In this document: in pieces, positions 31,745 through 39,883 of the stretch | Numbering within the stretch: position 1 is the stretch's first letter | Layout: each line of letters starts with the position of its first letter | Source: Streptosporangium sp. NBC_01495 | GTDB lineage: Bacteria > Actinomycetota > Actinomycetes > Streptosporangiales > Streptosporangiaceae | DNA: 64,000 nucleotides | Reading direction: 5' to 3' | NCBI RefSeq assembly: GCF_036250735.1 | Contig: NZ_CP109430.1 | Location: 8,680,001 to 8,744,000, forward strand | Notes under the pieces: generated by a model | The model's input: the letters and a program-made list of their open reading frames with translations, nothing else | Told to the model about the DNA's origin: nothing | The model's database searches: none | Made by a program: the position numbers and the translations under genes

Positions 31745-32659
31745 TCAATTGTGTCGTCCATGTTTTCTGATCGACAGTTCCCCGGCGACGTCCTTACGAG
31801 CTTCTTTCAAAGCGTCTGCATTACGAGTGTCCCCCCTCTTTTCCGCGGCTCGGATCGCGTCGTCCAAAAATCCATCTTGGATTTTAAGCTCCTGCGTCCG
31901 GGCTGTATTCACATCAACTTGATGCTCCACATTTCCTTCTGCCGCTTTCTGTACTTTTGGGGAAGGTGGATTGGCAGGACTGGACCCACGCCGACCTAGC
32001 CAGCTCATCTCCGCTTTTATGCCACCGCGGGGTGCGGGCCCTTCCATGGATGGGCCACGCCTGACCGGGACGCGGCCCCCCGCCCCGGCGTAACTCGGCG
32101 TCGGGCCGCCGGGACGCCTCATATTGCGGAGCATGTTCTCAAGTGGGGCGATGATCTTCTGCTTAATGGCGCGGGTAAGCACGCTGCCCGTGCCCTCGCG
32201 CACCTCATCGAGGATCTTTCCTGTTCTCTGGCGACCGTAAAGGAGCTGGGCAGTCGCTCTGACAGGTGCGCTGGGGTCGGGTCTCGTGAATTCCATGAGC
32301 GCCCGATAGGTGAAGTACACGGCGGTGGCACCCGCGAGTGCCTCGGCGCTTTTGACTATCCCGGACAGGCCATTGAGTGCGGTGGGCATAGCACCGGCCA
32401 CGGCGTTGGCCTGGGCAAGGTGTCCTCCGCTGTTTCCGGTCTGCTGCCAGTGGCCGGCCAGGGCGGTGCCAGACTCGCCCCGATATACCTGCTGGGTCTG
32501 TCGCATGGTGGTTTCGGCGTCCTCGGCGGCTTTACCGGTGTCGGCGGCCACGGTCCGTAGCAGGTCGGCCTGCTCATCCATCCCAGCGGTGTCAGGGAAG
32601 ATGCTCGCGGGGATGCCGATCGCCTGCATCGCCTGAACGGCTTGCGGTGACAGCGTCAT
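31745..32659 (-). CDS. T7SS-like effector/polymorphic-toxin candidate
   Basis: A 304-residue protein. ATG 32659 overlaps the stop of the upstream small WXG100/EspC-like gene (ATGA). The N-terminal about 130 residues are helical and WXG100/PPE-like (ADLLRTVAADTGKAAEDAETTM, GTALAGHWQQTGNSGGHLAQAN), with a weak hydrophobic segment near 115-130. A Pro/Gly/Arg linker (about 195-240) leads to a charged C-terminal domain (VEHQVDVNTARTQELKIQDGFLDDAIRAAEKRG). The layout of partner, helical carrier, linker and variable C-terminus is that of polymorphic toxins exported by type VII secretion. The C-terminal activity is not recognised. No immunity gene is obvious downstream. Confidence 0.7.
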   Translation of the reverse strand: MTLSPQAVQAMQAIGIPASIFPDTAGMDEQADLLRTVAADTGKAAEDAETTMRQTQQVYRGESGTALAGHWQQTGNSGGHLAQANAVAGAMPTALNGLSGIVKSAEALAGATAVYFTYRALMEFTRPDPSAPVRATAQLLYGRQRTGKILDEVREGTGSVLTRAIKQKIIAPLENMLRNMRRPGGPTPSYAGAGGRVPVRRGPSMEGPAPRGGIKAEMSWLGRRGSSPANPPSPKVQKAAEGNVEHQVDVNTARTQELKIQDGFLDDAIRAAEKRGDTRNADALKEARKDVAGELSIRKHGRHN

Positions 32660-32985
32660 ATCGATGCCTGGCCGAGCATGTTCTGGAAGTCGTCCCGGAG
32701 GACGGCCTCCACCTCGTCTAGGCCTGTGGCGACCGTATGCATGTCGTCGCCGGTCCGGTTGACCGTCTGGCCGAGGCCGTCGAGCACTTCTTGCAGATAG
32801 TGGCCGCTCAGGCCGAGGGCGGCGGCGCATTCGGCGATGAGTCCGACATCTCCCCAGGAGACGCCGCCGATCTCGCGCTGTCTGAGTCGTTGCATCGCTG
32901 TGACGTAGTCTTCGCTGTGGACGCTCATCCGGTGGGGGGCATGGGTGCCTACCCAGGTCTGGTCGATCTCGAGTCCGCCGCTCAT
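32656..32985 (-). CDS. EspC/WXG100-like small secreted partner
   Basis: A 109-residue helical protein: SGGLEIDQTWVGTHA, then EDYVTAMQRLRQ, then a C-terminal helix GDDMHTVATGLDEVEAVLRDDF. It has the size and heptad-like helix content of ESX/EspC-type substrates. Start ATG 32985 chosen from composition; ATG 33018 is an alternative, and neither has a strong site. The stop overlaps the effector start by ATGA, supporting co-export as a pair. No EccC ATPase or other T7SS machinery gene lies in the window. Confidence 0.7.
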   Translation of the reverse strand: MSGGLEIDQTWVGTHAPHRMSVHSEDYVTAMQRLRQREIGGVSWGDVGLIAECAAALGLSGHYLQEVLDGLGQTVNRTGDDMHTVATGLDEVEAVLRDDFQNMLGQASI

Positions 32986-33105
32986 GCGAGCAGACTTTAG
33001 CCGGATTGCTGTCGCCATGGCGATCTTTGGGCAGTTGGTGACATCTGTCCCGACAGCGGTTTTACCATGGTGCCCAGTGTCTGGCTGCGTTGCTGGAGTT
33101 GAAAG

Positions 33106-33501
33106 ATGGCGATGACATCAGGATCCGACGGTGGTGAGCATCTGCGTGCCTACTTGGAGCGGGCTCAGAAAGCGGTGCGTGGGCTCCAGGAGATCCAAGC
33201 GAGGATCGATGCGGTCACCGGGCAGGGCGTCGGTGCCGACGGCTTGGTCAGGGCCACCTGCGAGGGGCGCGGCGGCATTTCGGAGGTCTGGTTCGATCCT
33301 CGGGCGATGCGACAAGACCATGTAGCCCTTGGCAAGACTGTAACGGCGGTGTTGCAGGCCGCCCAGCAGGATGCGGAGCGTCAGACCCTGGCGATAACAG
33401 GCGAAGCCCTTGACGGTGTGGAGGCCTTGCCGGAACCGCCAGATGAGCATGTCGTCCGGGAGCAGATCGAACAGGTGGCTCGCGAGATTTTGGGGGCGTG
33501 A
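33106..33501 (+). CDS. YbaB/EbfC-like protein 1
   Basis: A 131-residue protein of the YbaB/EbfC nucleoid-associated fold: helix LRAYLERAQKAVRGLQEIQARI, strands GLVRATCEGRGGISEVWFDPRAM, helix VLQAAQQDAERQTLAI. In actinobacteria, YbaB-like proteins commonly accompany WXG100/effector genes, with which this one is divergent. ATG 33106 follows GTTGAAAGA. Followed 3 bp later by a second copy. Confidence 0.85.
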   Translation: MAMTSGSDGGEHLRAYLERAQKAVRGLQEIQARIDAVTGQGVGADGLVRATCEGRGGISEVWFDPRAMRQDHVALGKTVTAVLQAAQQDAERQTLAITGEALDGVEALPEPPDEHVVREQIEQVAREILGA

Positions 33502-33504
33502 CCG

Positions 33505-33882
33505 TTGCGCGATGCACGCATGGATGCCGATGGCATCTGGGAGGAAGACTTCGATCAGGCCGGTCGGCGAGCCGGGCGAATGCTGGAGTCGATCGAGATG
33601 ATGCAAGCTGACCTGGAGAAGATCACCGGCCTCGGCGAGGCGGCTTCCGGACAGGTCAAGGTCACGGTCGCCGCGGACGGGAAGGTGCTGGAGGTCGTCT
33701 TCGGCCCCAGGATTTCGCGTTTGAGCAGCTGGACACTGGCCGAGCACGTACTGCTGGCGGCCCATGACGCCCAGCATGACGCCGAGCGCAAAACCCAGGA
33801 TCTGATGCGGGAGGCGCTGGACGGCTTCGATCCCGCCACGGCCAAGACACGACTCGACCGTCTGCTGCGTCTCCAGTGGTGA
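33505..33882 (+). CDS. YbaB/EbfC-like protein 2
   Basis: A 125-residue YbaB/EbfC-like protein: RMLESIEMMQADLEKITGLGEAASGQVKVTVAADGKVLEVVFGPR, then AEHVLLAAHDAQHDAERKTQDLM. Start TTG 33505 lies 3 bases after the previous stop with a GGGGG site; ATG 33520 is an alternative. The two YbaB-like proteins probably form a heteromer. Their role beside T7SS-like substrates is not established. Confidence 0.82.
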   Translation: MRDARMDADGIWEEDFDQAGRRAGRMLESIEMMQADLEKITGLGEAASGQVKVTVAADGKVLEVVFGPRISRLSSWTLAEHVLLAAHDAQHDAERKTQDLMREALDGFDPATAKTRLDRLLRLQW

Positions 33883-33973
33883 TGACGACCGCGTCCTGCC
33901 CGAGTACGGAAGCCCCGCGACGCGAGCCGGAACACCATTCCGTCCGCCCTGTCTCTCACCCGAAACCGGCCCG

Positions 33974-34158
33974 GCGATCACCTGGTCGGCCGAAACAGGA
34001 TCCGTGTACAGCGTCCCGATCGGGCTACGCCCGCAGGTAGCTCATCGGCTCCTGGTCGTTAATGGATATCTGTGGAAACGTGACCCGGTCGCCGACTGGC
34101 TGGGTAGCGCACCGGCGGCCTGGATCGACGACGATTTCACAGCGGCGGATCGCAGATG
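33974..34158 (+). pseudogene. HAD-like hydrolase fragment
   Basis: An open plus-strand segment reads WSAETGSVYSVPIGLRP, LLVVNGYLWKRDPVADWLG and PAAWIDDDFTAADRRW. It resembles the C-terminal half of HAD-like proteins of actinomycetes (W[IV]DDDF at the Mg-binding end). No start and no C-terminus; it stops at 34158, exactly where the duplicated sigma fragment begins. Confidence 0.5.
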
Positions 34159-34479
34159 GGTCAGCCCGCCGTAGGCGACGAGCAGCACCACGTCCCGCTC
34201 GCCTTTCGACAACCCCGCCAGCGCCTCGGAAAGCCGGGCGACCGTCACCCCCGCCGCGACCCGGTCGACGACCCGCTCGTCATGGCCTTCGTCGTCGGGC
34301 GGCGGACCCGTCCTGGCCAGTGCCCGGTAACGGCGCAACTCGCTCCGGCGGTGGCGGCCGATCAGGTTGGTGGCTATGCCGTACAGCCAGGGACGGACAC
34401 CGCCCCGAGCGGCGTCGAACCTGCCGCGCTGCCGGAAGGCGATCAGGAAGGTCTCGGCGGCGAGGTCCTCGGCGATGTC
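34159..34479 (-). pseudogene. Internal fragment of the ECF sigma gene (right copy of 321-bp repeat)
   Basis: Near-exact copy of 30508-30828. Encodes the end of region 2 and the first part of region 4 of the sigma factor (YRALARTGPPPDDEG, VVLLVAYGGLT) without start or end. Cut at 34158/34159 against the HAD fragment and at 34479/34480 against the tail of the next effector gene. Confidence 0.92.
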
Positions 34480-34490
34480 ACGGAGTACCG

Positions 34491-35801
34491 CTAGGAGCCT
34501 GTTCCGTGCTGGATCCGGCCGCGCCAGGCCTTGCCGGTGATCATGCCGGAATCCTGCATCTCCTTGAGGCGCTCGATCCTGCCACTGATTTCCACGACGC
34601 CGAGGCCCGATGCTCGCATGTGGCGAGCCTCGTCCTCAAGGTCGAGCTTGCGCAGATCGGCGAGCACTCCGGGGTCGAATGGCCTCTCCATCCGACTCGT
34701 CACGAATGGAGATCTGATGGCGCTCTCGTAGGAGGTAGGGCTGCTGAGCGCGTGGTCGATGAGTTTGAGCGCCCCGTCGGCGTCGGTCAGGAAGTTACCG
34801 CTCGACCGGTCAAGGTTGCCCAAGGCGTAGTCGAAGGCCGCGGCCCGCTGCCGTTCGGTCTCGGTCCACGTCCACTTCCAGCCGCCCCGGGCGTTCTCCA
34901 GGTACGCCTGCACCGAGCCGACGCCCCTGGGGCCCTCCCCCACCGCCGTCGGCGGCACGAGGCCCCATCCGAGCCGCTCACTGAACCGGTACGCCTCAAG
35001 TTCTCTGAACGGCATCCCCGACGCGGGGACGCTGACCCGATGACTGAATCTCTGGAGCGGCTTGTAGACCGAGCCCGCGCCATCGGACGATCTGATCAGG
35101 AAGACCTCGGAGTGCCCTCCGCTCAGCGGGGAAAGGTGCTCCTCGCGCGCTGCCCGGAGTCTGGTCAGCACCGCCCTCTCCGAGCGGCTGACGTGTCCGG
35201 CGTTGGTGTACACCCTGGCCGCGGCCCTTTCCGCCGACCGGGCGCCGAGGAGACGACTCAGGGCGTGGCCGACGGCGCGGATTATGCCTTCCCCGAAGAT
35301 CTTCACGAAATCGCGGTAGAAGACCCCCACGAAGCGCTGAGTCGCCACCCTCAGCGCCGCTATCAGGCTTCGTGCCTGGAGCGCCGCGACTCCCGCGTTC
35401 AGCGCGGCCACCACCACGAGCTTGACCAGGATGCCGAGCACGATGGCCGCCACCGTGAGAAGGAACAGCTTCAGAGCGCGGAAGAGGTCAGCGGCCCCGT
35501 CGTGTGCGTCGGCGAGGATGTTGAGGTTCCCGCTGAGTTCGGAAAGGTGTCCCGAGCCGTCGCCGGGGTCGTGATAGTCCGCCCAGAAGTCAGCGAACGC
35601 GTCGACGTCCGCGCCGAGGTTGTTCGCCTTCACCCACTGGGCGCCCTGATGTGCCAGCGGCGTGACACCGCCGGTGATCTCTGCCGCGCAGGCACGGTAG
35701 GCGACGGCACACTCGTGCAGTCCGTCCTCGTCCTCGGTCGGCCACGGCACCCCCAGCATGGCCAACGGGGTCTCCGGCTCGGGCGGGAGCATGATCGGCA
35801 C
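34491..35801 (-). CDS. T7SS-like effector with C-terminal PI3/4-kinase-like (SCO1664-type) domain
   Basis: A 436-residue protein. N-terminus (1-110) is helical and WXG100-like (AYRACAAEITGG, WVKANNLGADVDAFADFWADY, ILADAHDGAADLFRAL), then a hydrophobic segment at 111-140. From about 225 it matches the PI3K/PI4K-like fold of the SCO1664 family: SGGHSEVFLI, SVYKPL (K247), EAYRFSERLGWGLVPPTAVGEGP, AAFDYALGNLDRSSGNFL (D331, N336) and LKLIDHAL (D349). All positions expected for ATP and metal binding are present, so it looks active. Start ATG 35801 lies 4 bp after its small partner's stop. A kinase-fold payload on a T7SS-type carrier is unusual. Target unknown; it could be a toxin or a host-modulating enzyme. 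Confidence 0.78.
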   Translation of the reverse strand: MPIMLPPEPETPLAMLGVPWPTEDEDGLHECAVAYRACAAEITGGVTPLAHQGAQWVKANNLGADVDAFADFWADYHDPGDGSGHLSELSGNLNILADAHDGAADLFRALKLFLLTVAAIVLGILVKLVVVAALNAGVAALQARSLIAALRVATQRFVGVFYRDFVKIFGEGIIRAVGHALSRLLGARSAERAAARVYTNAGHVSRSERAVLTRLRAAREEHLSPLSGGHSEVFLIRSSDGAGSVYKPLQRFSHRVSVPASGMPFRELEAYRFSERLGWGLVPPTAVGEGPRGVGSVQAYLENARGGWKWTWTETERQRAAAFDYALGNLDRSSGNFLTDADGALKLIDHALSSPTSYESAIRSPFVTSRMERPFDPGVLADLRKLDLEDEARHMRASGLGVVEISGRIERLKEMQDSGMITGKAWRGRIQHGTGS

Positions 35802-35805
35802 TGGG

Positions 35806-36138
35806 CTAGCCGTTCTCCGGTTCCCGGCCGAGAGCTCGCATGGCGTCTGTGATCACGAGCCGCGTGTCGGCGTGGTGATCCGCCGTCGTCAGGAGCGCCT
35901 CACAGGTCGTGTCGAGGTTGTGGCGAACGTGGTGACACGCCTGACCGAGCCGCTCGTTCACCTCGTCCATGGCCAGGCCGATGACACCGATTCCCCACGG
36001 TGAGCGCCCGCCACCGGCGATCGCGGCCAGCAGGGCGTCGGTGTGCTGACCAAACGAATCAGCCGCCTCCTTCAGAGCCTTCGCGGCCGTGATGTATGAG
36101 CCCTCGTCGACACCAAGCACCCGTTCCATTTTCGGCAC
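35806..36138 (-). CDS. WXG100-like partner of the kinase-fold effector
   Basis: A 110-residue helical protein: VLGVDEGSYITAAKALKEAADSFGQHTDALLAAIAG, turn SPWGIGVIGLAMDEV, second helix NERLGQACHHVRHNLDTTCEALLTTADHHADTRL. The two helices with a W-x-G turn are the WXG100/ESX pattern. GTG 36138 (ATG 36129 alternative). Four bases separate it from the effector gene, as expected of a co-secreted pair. Confidence 0.72.
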   Translation of the reverse strand: MPKMERVLGVDEGSYITAAKALKEAADSFGQHTDALLAAIAGGGRSPWGIGVIGLAMDEVNERLGQACHHVRHNLDTTCEALLTTADHHADTRLVITDAMRALGREPENG

Positions 36139-36533
36139 GGTATCAACCCGAACCCGCCCACAAGATCACCGAAGTTGAACATTGGCCGACATCCTGAAGA
36201 TCTGCCGGTGTCACTTCTTGGAGGGACAGTCCACCGTGCTCGTCCGCGATCCGGGCGGAGGGTTCCCGTGCCGCTTACGCGGCAGCTCGCGGCGCGGGTG
36301 CGCCGGAGACTGTGGAACGGGATGCGTAGACCTCCACCGGGTCCGGGATGCCGTGATATCGGCACCACTCCCGCAGCATTGGACTACCGGGACTCGAAAC
36401 GACGGAAGCGTCCCGTCCCTCTACCGGGCAGCAGTCGGGACGGAACGCATCTCCGTAGTCGAGAAGGCTCGAGTTACGGAAATCCTCCGGTCACGCAGCG
36501 AATCGCTGAAATGGAGGGGGATAACAATGCCCG
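36139..36533. other. Unassigned 395-base stretch
   Basis: A plus-strand frame is open from 36182, but its product is mostly unstructured and cysteine/arginine-rich. A short part (ERISVVEKARVTEILRSR, about 36445-36500) has the look of a genuine helix and may be a gene remnant. The left end holds the promoter of the WXG100-like gene. Nothing else is supported. Confidence 0.35.
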
Positions 36534-36932
36534 TTAACAATGCCTTACAATTGATGCGACGCGACCAGTGAGTCCGTGATTGAACTCCCTATTGCTTTTT
36601 CCTTCGGGTACGCGCCAGCACACACCCCATCTTCCAGCTGCGTCGGCGAGGTTCACGGTGAAGTACCTGACGGCACTGCAGTGGTTGTTGACGTAGATGC
36701 GAGTGTTGATATTCCCCCTGTTCCAAGAGAAATTGATGTTCCCTGACTCCCACTCACATTCAAAGGACTTAGACGACGTGGTTTCCACCGGGTCCGATAC
36801 CCTGTATCCCGGCGCCTCCCCCGCCGCCGCGGTCACCGCGGAAGTGTCGGCGATCGCAGATGATCCGGTTCCGATGAACCCGACCGAACCCAGCACGACC
36901 GCACTGAGGAGCGCGGTGACATGACGTCGCAC
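36534..36932 (-). CDS. Small secreted protein of unknown function
   Basis: A 132-residue exported protein. GTG 36932 with GAAGGGA 8 nt upstream. The signal peptide RRHVTALLSAVVLGSVGFIG ends with an AIADTSA cleavage region. The mature part has four cysteines (FECEWES, NNHCSAV, WGVCWRV and the terminal RHC) and aromatic strands (NINFSWNRGNINTRIYVNN), suggesting a small disulfide-bonded beta protein. Similar short secreted proteins are common and uncharacterised in streptomycetes. Stands alone, with divergent gene-poor DNA upstream. Confidence 0.75.
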   Translation of the reverse strand: MRRHVTALLSAVVLGSVGFIGTGSSAIADTSAVTAAAGEAPGYRVSDPVETTSSKSFECEWESGNINFSWNRGNINTRIYVNNHCSAVRYFTVNLADAAGRWGVCWRVPEGKSNREFNHGLTGRVASIVRHC

Positions 36933-37802
36933 AATGATTTCCCTTCGCGAATTTTGACCGTCAGGTATGAGACGAAGTAAGAAACTGGATTGTGACGCGG
37001 ATCGAAGAAGTGTGACCCAGATCCCAATATGTGCGACTGGTGCTCCGTTCCTCGAAGCAGGTCGCGAACAGGCGGTCGAGAACCCAAGGTTGCCGGGGTG
37101 GCCTTTCCCGCCCCAACCTTCCGGGCCGGTGAGGATCTGCACTTCCAGTGAGGGACGCAGCACCGGTGGCCTGCACCGGACCCGCTGCCACCAATGACAC
37201 AGGAACAGTCGCCGCGAACAGACTCAGCACATGTGAGCACATGTCAAATGCTCATCGCCACGATCCTTTCTGTGATACGAAACGGCTCGGACAGGGTCAG
37301 AATGTGCGGAGCCTCACGTCCGTTTGAAGGACTGGAGAACGCGTACGAGATCAGAATGGCGAAGAATCACAGAAATGTCGTTGGCTGGGAGTCCACTGCT
37401 TCTTGGCGGTGCGTCCACCGCATCGCTCACGCGGTCCCCGCCCGAGACCGGCACGCGGGGCGGCCACCTGCGTTACCGTCCGGTGCGTCGACCCACCGCA
37501 CGGGGCCAGGAATGACGACGTCCGGCACGACGATGGCAACGTGGGGAAGAAGCGGCCGGCGACCGGCGGATGACGAACTGTCGCGTGGTTCCCGTTCTTC
37601 GGAACGGCCGGCCGGTGACGGGCGTGCTTCGAGTCGGCATCCCTGTGGTCATGGCATCTGTCCGGCCGGAATTAACCGATCGCCTTTGGCCCGGTCGCGC
37701 TGCTGGCGCGATCGGATCGACCGCTACAATTGTTCGCGTGTAGGTTGCGTTTCACCCGTCCACCCGTGGCCGATCGGTTCAGGAACCGGAAGCGAGGGTA
37801 GG
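36933..37802. other. Long gene-poor region upstream of the AraC gene
   Basis: 870 bases. I find no frame with convincing coding character; the longest plus-strand frame is in phase with the AraC gene but its product is arginine/serine-rich and unlike any domain. The first 350 bases (36933-37380) have lower GC than the surroundings. It should contain promoters for the secreted protein and the regulator. Confidence 0.45.
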
Positions 37803-38786
37803 TTGAACGAGGCTCGCCCACAGCGCCACCTGATCACCCCCCGCGCGGATCCCGCCGCAGGCGGCCGGTACATCCACGGTGATGTGGGCTTGGAGATGGA
37901 CATCGGCCCCGGGCTCGCCTCCGGCGATCGTGAGACGCAGTTCGGCGCCCTGCGCGTGGCGACAAGGAGTTTCCAGCCGCTGCGGCTTTGGCGAGCTTCG
38001 GAGAACCCGGTGGTGCCCGAGGACCGTGAGACCTACCAGCTCCTGGTGCCCCTGGCGGGGACGATGAACGCCGTGTGGGACGACAGGCAGGCGACCTCGA
38101 GCGTCGGCAGTCTGGTCGTGCACGATATGTCGCGGCTGATGACGTGCGAGTTCCGGACGCGAGATCGCGGCACCGACTTCCGGACGGCGCTCGTCACGGT
38201 CCCGAGATCCCTGCTCCCCCTGCCCGGCCGACACATCGATCGGATACTCGGCAACCGTATTGCGGCCTGCGAGGGAGTGGGCGCCCTGCTCGCGGGCTTC
38301 GTCACCAACCTTGCCGGCACGCCGGAGGCGTATCGGCCCTCCGATGGCCCACGCCTGGGCATGGTGCTCCTGGACCTGATCTCCGCGTTGTTCGCCCGGA
38401 CGATCGATGACTCCTTCAAGGTGCCGTCCCATCGGGAGGCACTGACGCTGCGCATCAAGGCGTTCATCCAGCAGCACCTGAACGAACCGGGTCTCACTCC
38501 CCGCGCGCTCGCCGTCGAGCACCACATCTCCACGAGCTACCTGCACCGGCTCTTCCAGGAGCAGGACACGACCGTCTCGGGTTACGTCCGGGCCGAGCGT
38601 CTCAACCGCGCCCGCCGCGACCTGGCCGATCCCGCGCTGCGCGATGTTTCCATTCACAGCATCGCCGCCAAGTGGGGTTTCTCCCAGGCCGCCGACTTCA
38701 GCCGTGCGTTCCGCAACGCGTTCGGCTTTCCGCCCCGGGAGTTCCGGCTCGAGGCGCTGCGCACCGCCCCGGAGATCGGCGGTTGA
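37803..38786 (+). CDS. AraC-family regulator (AraC_binding_2/HTH_18)
   Basis: A 327-residue regulator. N-terminal sensor domain with FGALRVATRSFQPLRLWR, a cupin-like LLVPLAGTMNAVW and FRTALVTVPRSLLPLPGRHIDRILG. The C-terminal AraC HTH pair: LRIKAFIQQHLNEPGLTPRALAVEHHISTSYLHRLFQEQ and ADPALRDVSIHSIAAKWGFSQAADFSRAFRNAFGFPPREFR. Start TTG 37803 after GAGGGTAGG gives the usual family length; ATG 37896 is possible. The neighbouring small secreted protein genes may be targets, but nothing in the sequence shows this. Confidence 0.88.
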   Translation: MNEARPQRHLITPRADPAAGGRYIHGDVGLEMDIGPGLASGDRETQFGALRVATRSFQPLRLWRASENPVVPEDRETYQLLVPLAGTMNAVWDDRQATSSVGSLVVHDMSRLMTCEFRTRDRGTDFRTALVTVPRSLLPLPGRHIDRILGNRIAACEGVGALLAGFVTNLAGTPEAYRPSDGPRLGMVLLDLISALFARTIDDSFKVPSHREALTLRIKAFIQQHLNEPGLTPRALAVEHHISTSYLHRLFQEQDTTVSGYVRAERLNRARRDLADPALRDVSIHSIAAKWGFSQAADFSRAFRNAFGFPPREFRLEALRTAPEIGG

Positions 38787-39152
38787 TCGGCCAAAGCCGG
38801 AGGGGCCGCACGACCTACTTGTTCGGGAAATGGCCACGGGCCCTGGCCGCGCGCCGATCAGGCTGTGCCGCTCGGAGTTCCACCCGTCCTCGCTGCACAT
38901 CGGCGAGAACGGGGGCGCGTGCTCGATCTCGCCCGCGCGTTCAACGGTCCCGGCCTGCTCGATCTCGCGGCCTGGCCCGGTACGTCGTCCGCCGTCATCT
39001 GGAGGAGGCCGTGCGCCTGCCGGCACCGTGAACGCGGCGGCCTGGCAGGCGCATGCCCGTCAACGCCAAGCCATCGAGCCTTCCGGGCGGGGTTTACCTC
39101 CGTCTCGGATGTACTGGACACACATCCCGAGCCGCGAGGTGTCGCCGGATTA
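38787..39152. other. Unassigned stretch after the AraC gene
   Basis: 366 bases with no supportable gene on either strand; the open frames are shadow frames of GC-rich DNA. No clear terminator hairpin was found for the convergent genes on either side. Confidence 0.4.
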
Positions 39153-39623
39153 TCACCAGAGGTCGTTCCATCCCGTGCACTTCGTGGATCCGCCGACGAT
39201 CTTTCCGCAGGCGCGGAAGACCCAACCGGACACGCCGGGGTTGAGTATCTTGGCCGCACTGGTGTTGGGCGAACCGGTGCTCTGGACGCTGAAAGGACCA
39301 CACTGGATGTGGCCGTTCCCTCCGGTGGTGCTCCAGTCCAGCCAGACCTGGTCTCCCGGCCTGGTGGAACCAGTGATCTTGGCGAACGCGTGCCGTCCAG
39401 GGGTGCTGCTGACGAGCGTGGTCAGCAGTCCCACCGATCTGCCGCTGCCCAAACCGACGGAGCTCTGCTGGCCGCCGGCCTGGTTGTACGAAATGTTGAC
39501 GAAACCGTACGTGGCACAGTCCTGGATGGTCGCCTGAGCCGGTGCCGCGGTGGCCGCGCCCAGCGTCGCCGCGGTCACAAGGACGGCGGCACATCCCGCC
39601 AGGCTCTTCAGTGAGACGCTCAT
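39153..39623 (-). CDS. Secreted protein of unknown function
   Basis: A 156-residue exported protein. ATG 39623 with GGGGAGA 7 nt upstream. Signal peptide SLKSLAGCAAVLVTAATLGAA with AQA cleavage near residue 33. The mature protein has four cysteines (ATIQDCATYG, NGHIQCGPF, WVFRACGKI and STKCTGW), Gly/Ser-rich beta stretches (GGQQSSVGLGSGRSVGLLT) and a C-terminal NDLW. Resembles the small beta-sandwich secreted proteins of streptomycetes; no enzyme motif is seen. It precedes the wall-polymer locus on the other strand. Confidence 0.75.
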   Translation of the reverse strand: MSVSLKSLAGCAAVLVTAATLGAATAAPAQATIQDCATYGFVNISYNQAGGQQSSVGLGSGRSVGLLTTLVSSTPGRHAFAKITGSTRPGDQVWLDWSTTGGNGHIQCGPFSVQSTGSPNTSAAKILNPGVSGWVFRACGKIVGGSTKCTGWNDLW

Positions 39624-39883
39624 GCCTGTTCTCCCCAATCGCTTCTCTGTGATCCTCCGCACGAGGATCACAGACGTCCGGGCAGACGTCGTTTCATCTG
39701 AGCGCCAACTCATTGACCGTACGTGCCAATCGGATACGTGGCCGGGCCGGTGTCGGCGCCGGTGCTCCTGGGGGGTGACTCCGTAGGCGACTCCCTTCTC
39801 ACAAATTCACACAACCCCAAAAACAGTGTCATCAGTGCACAAGCAGGACAACTGGCTACTTTTTCTCGGGAATACCTCGGATC

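Noticed and set aside
36182..36571. Plus-strand frame of 129 codons
   Set aside because: TTG start without a site, mostly disordered product, runs into the opposite-strand secreted gene; only a short helical part looks genuine.
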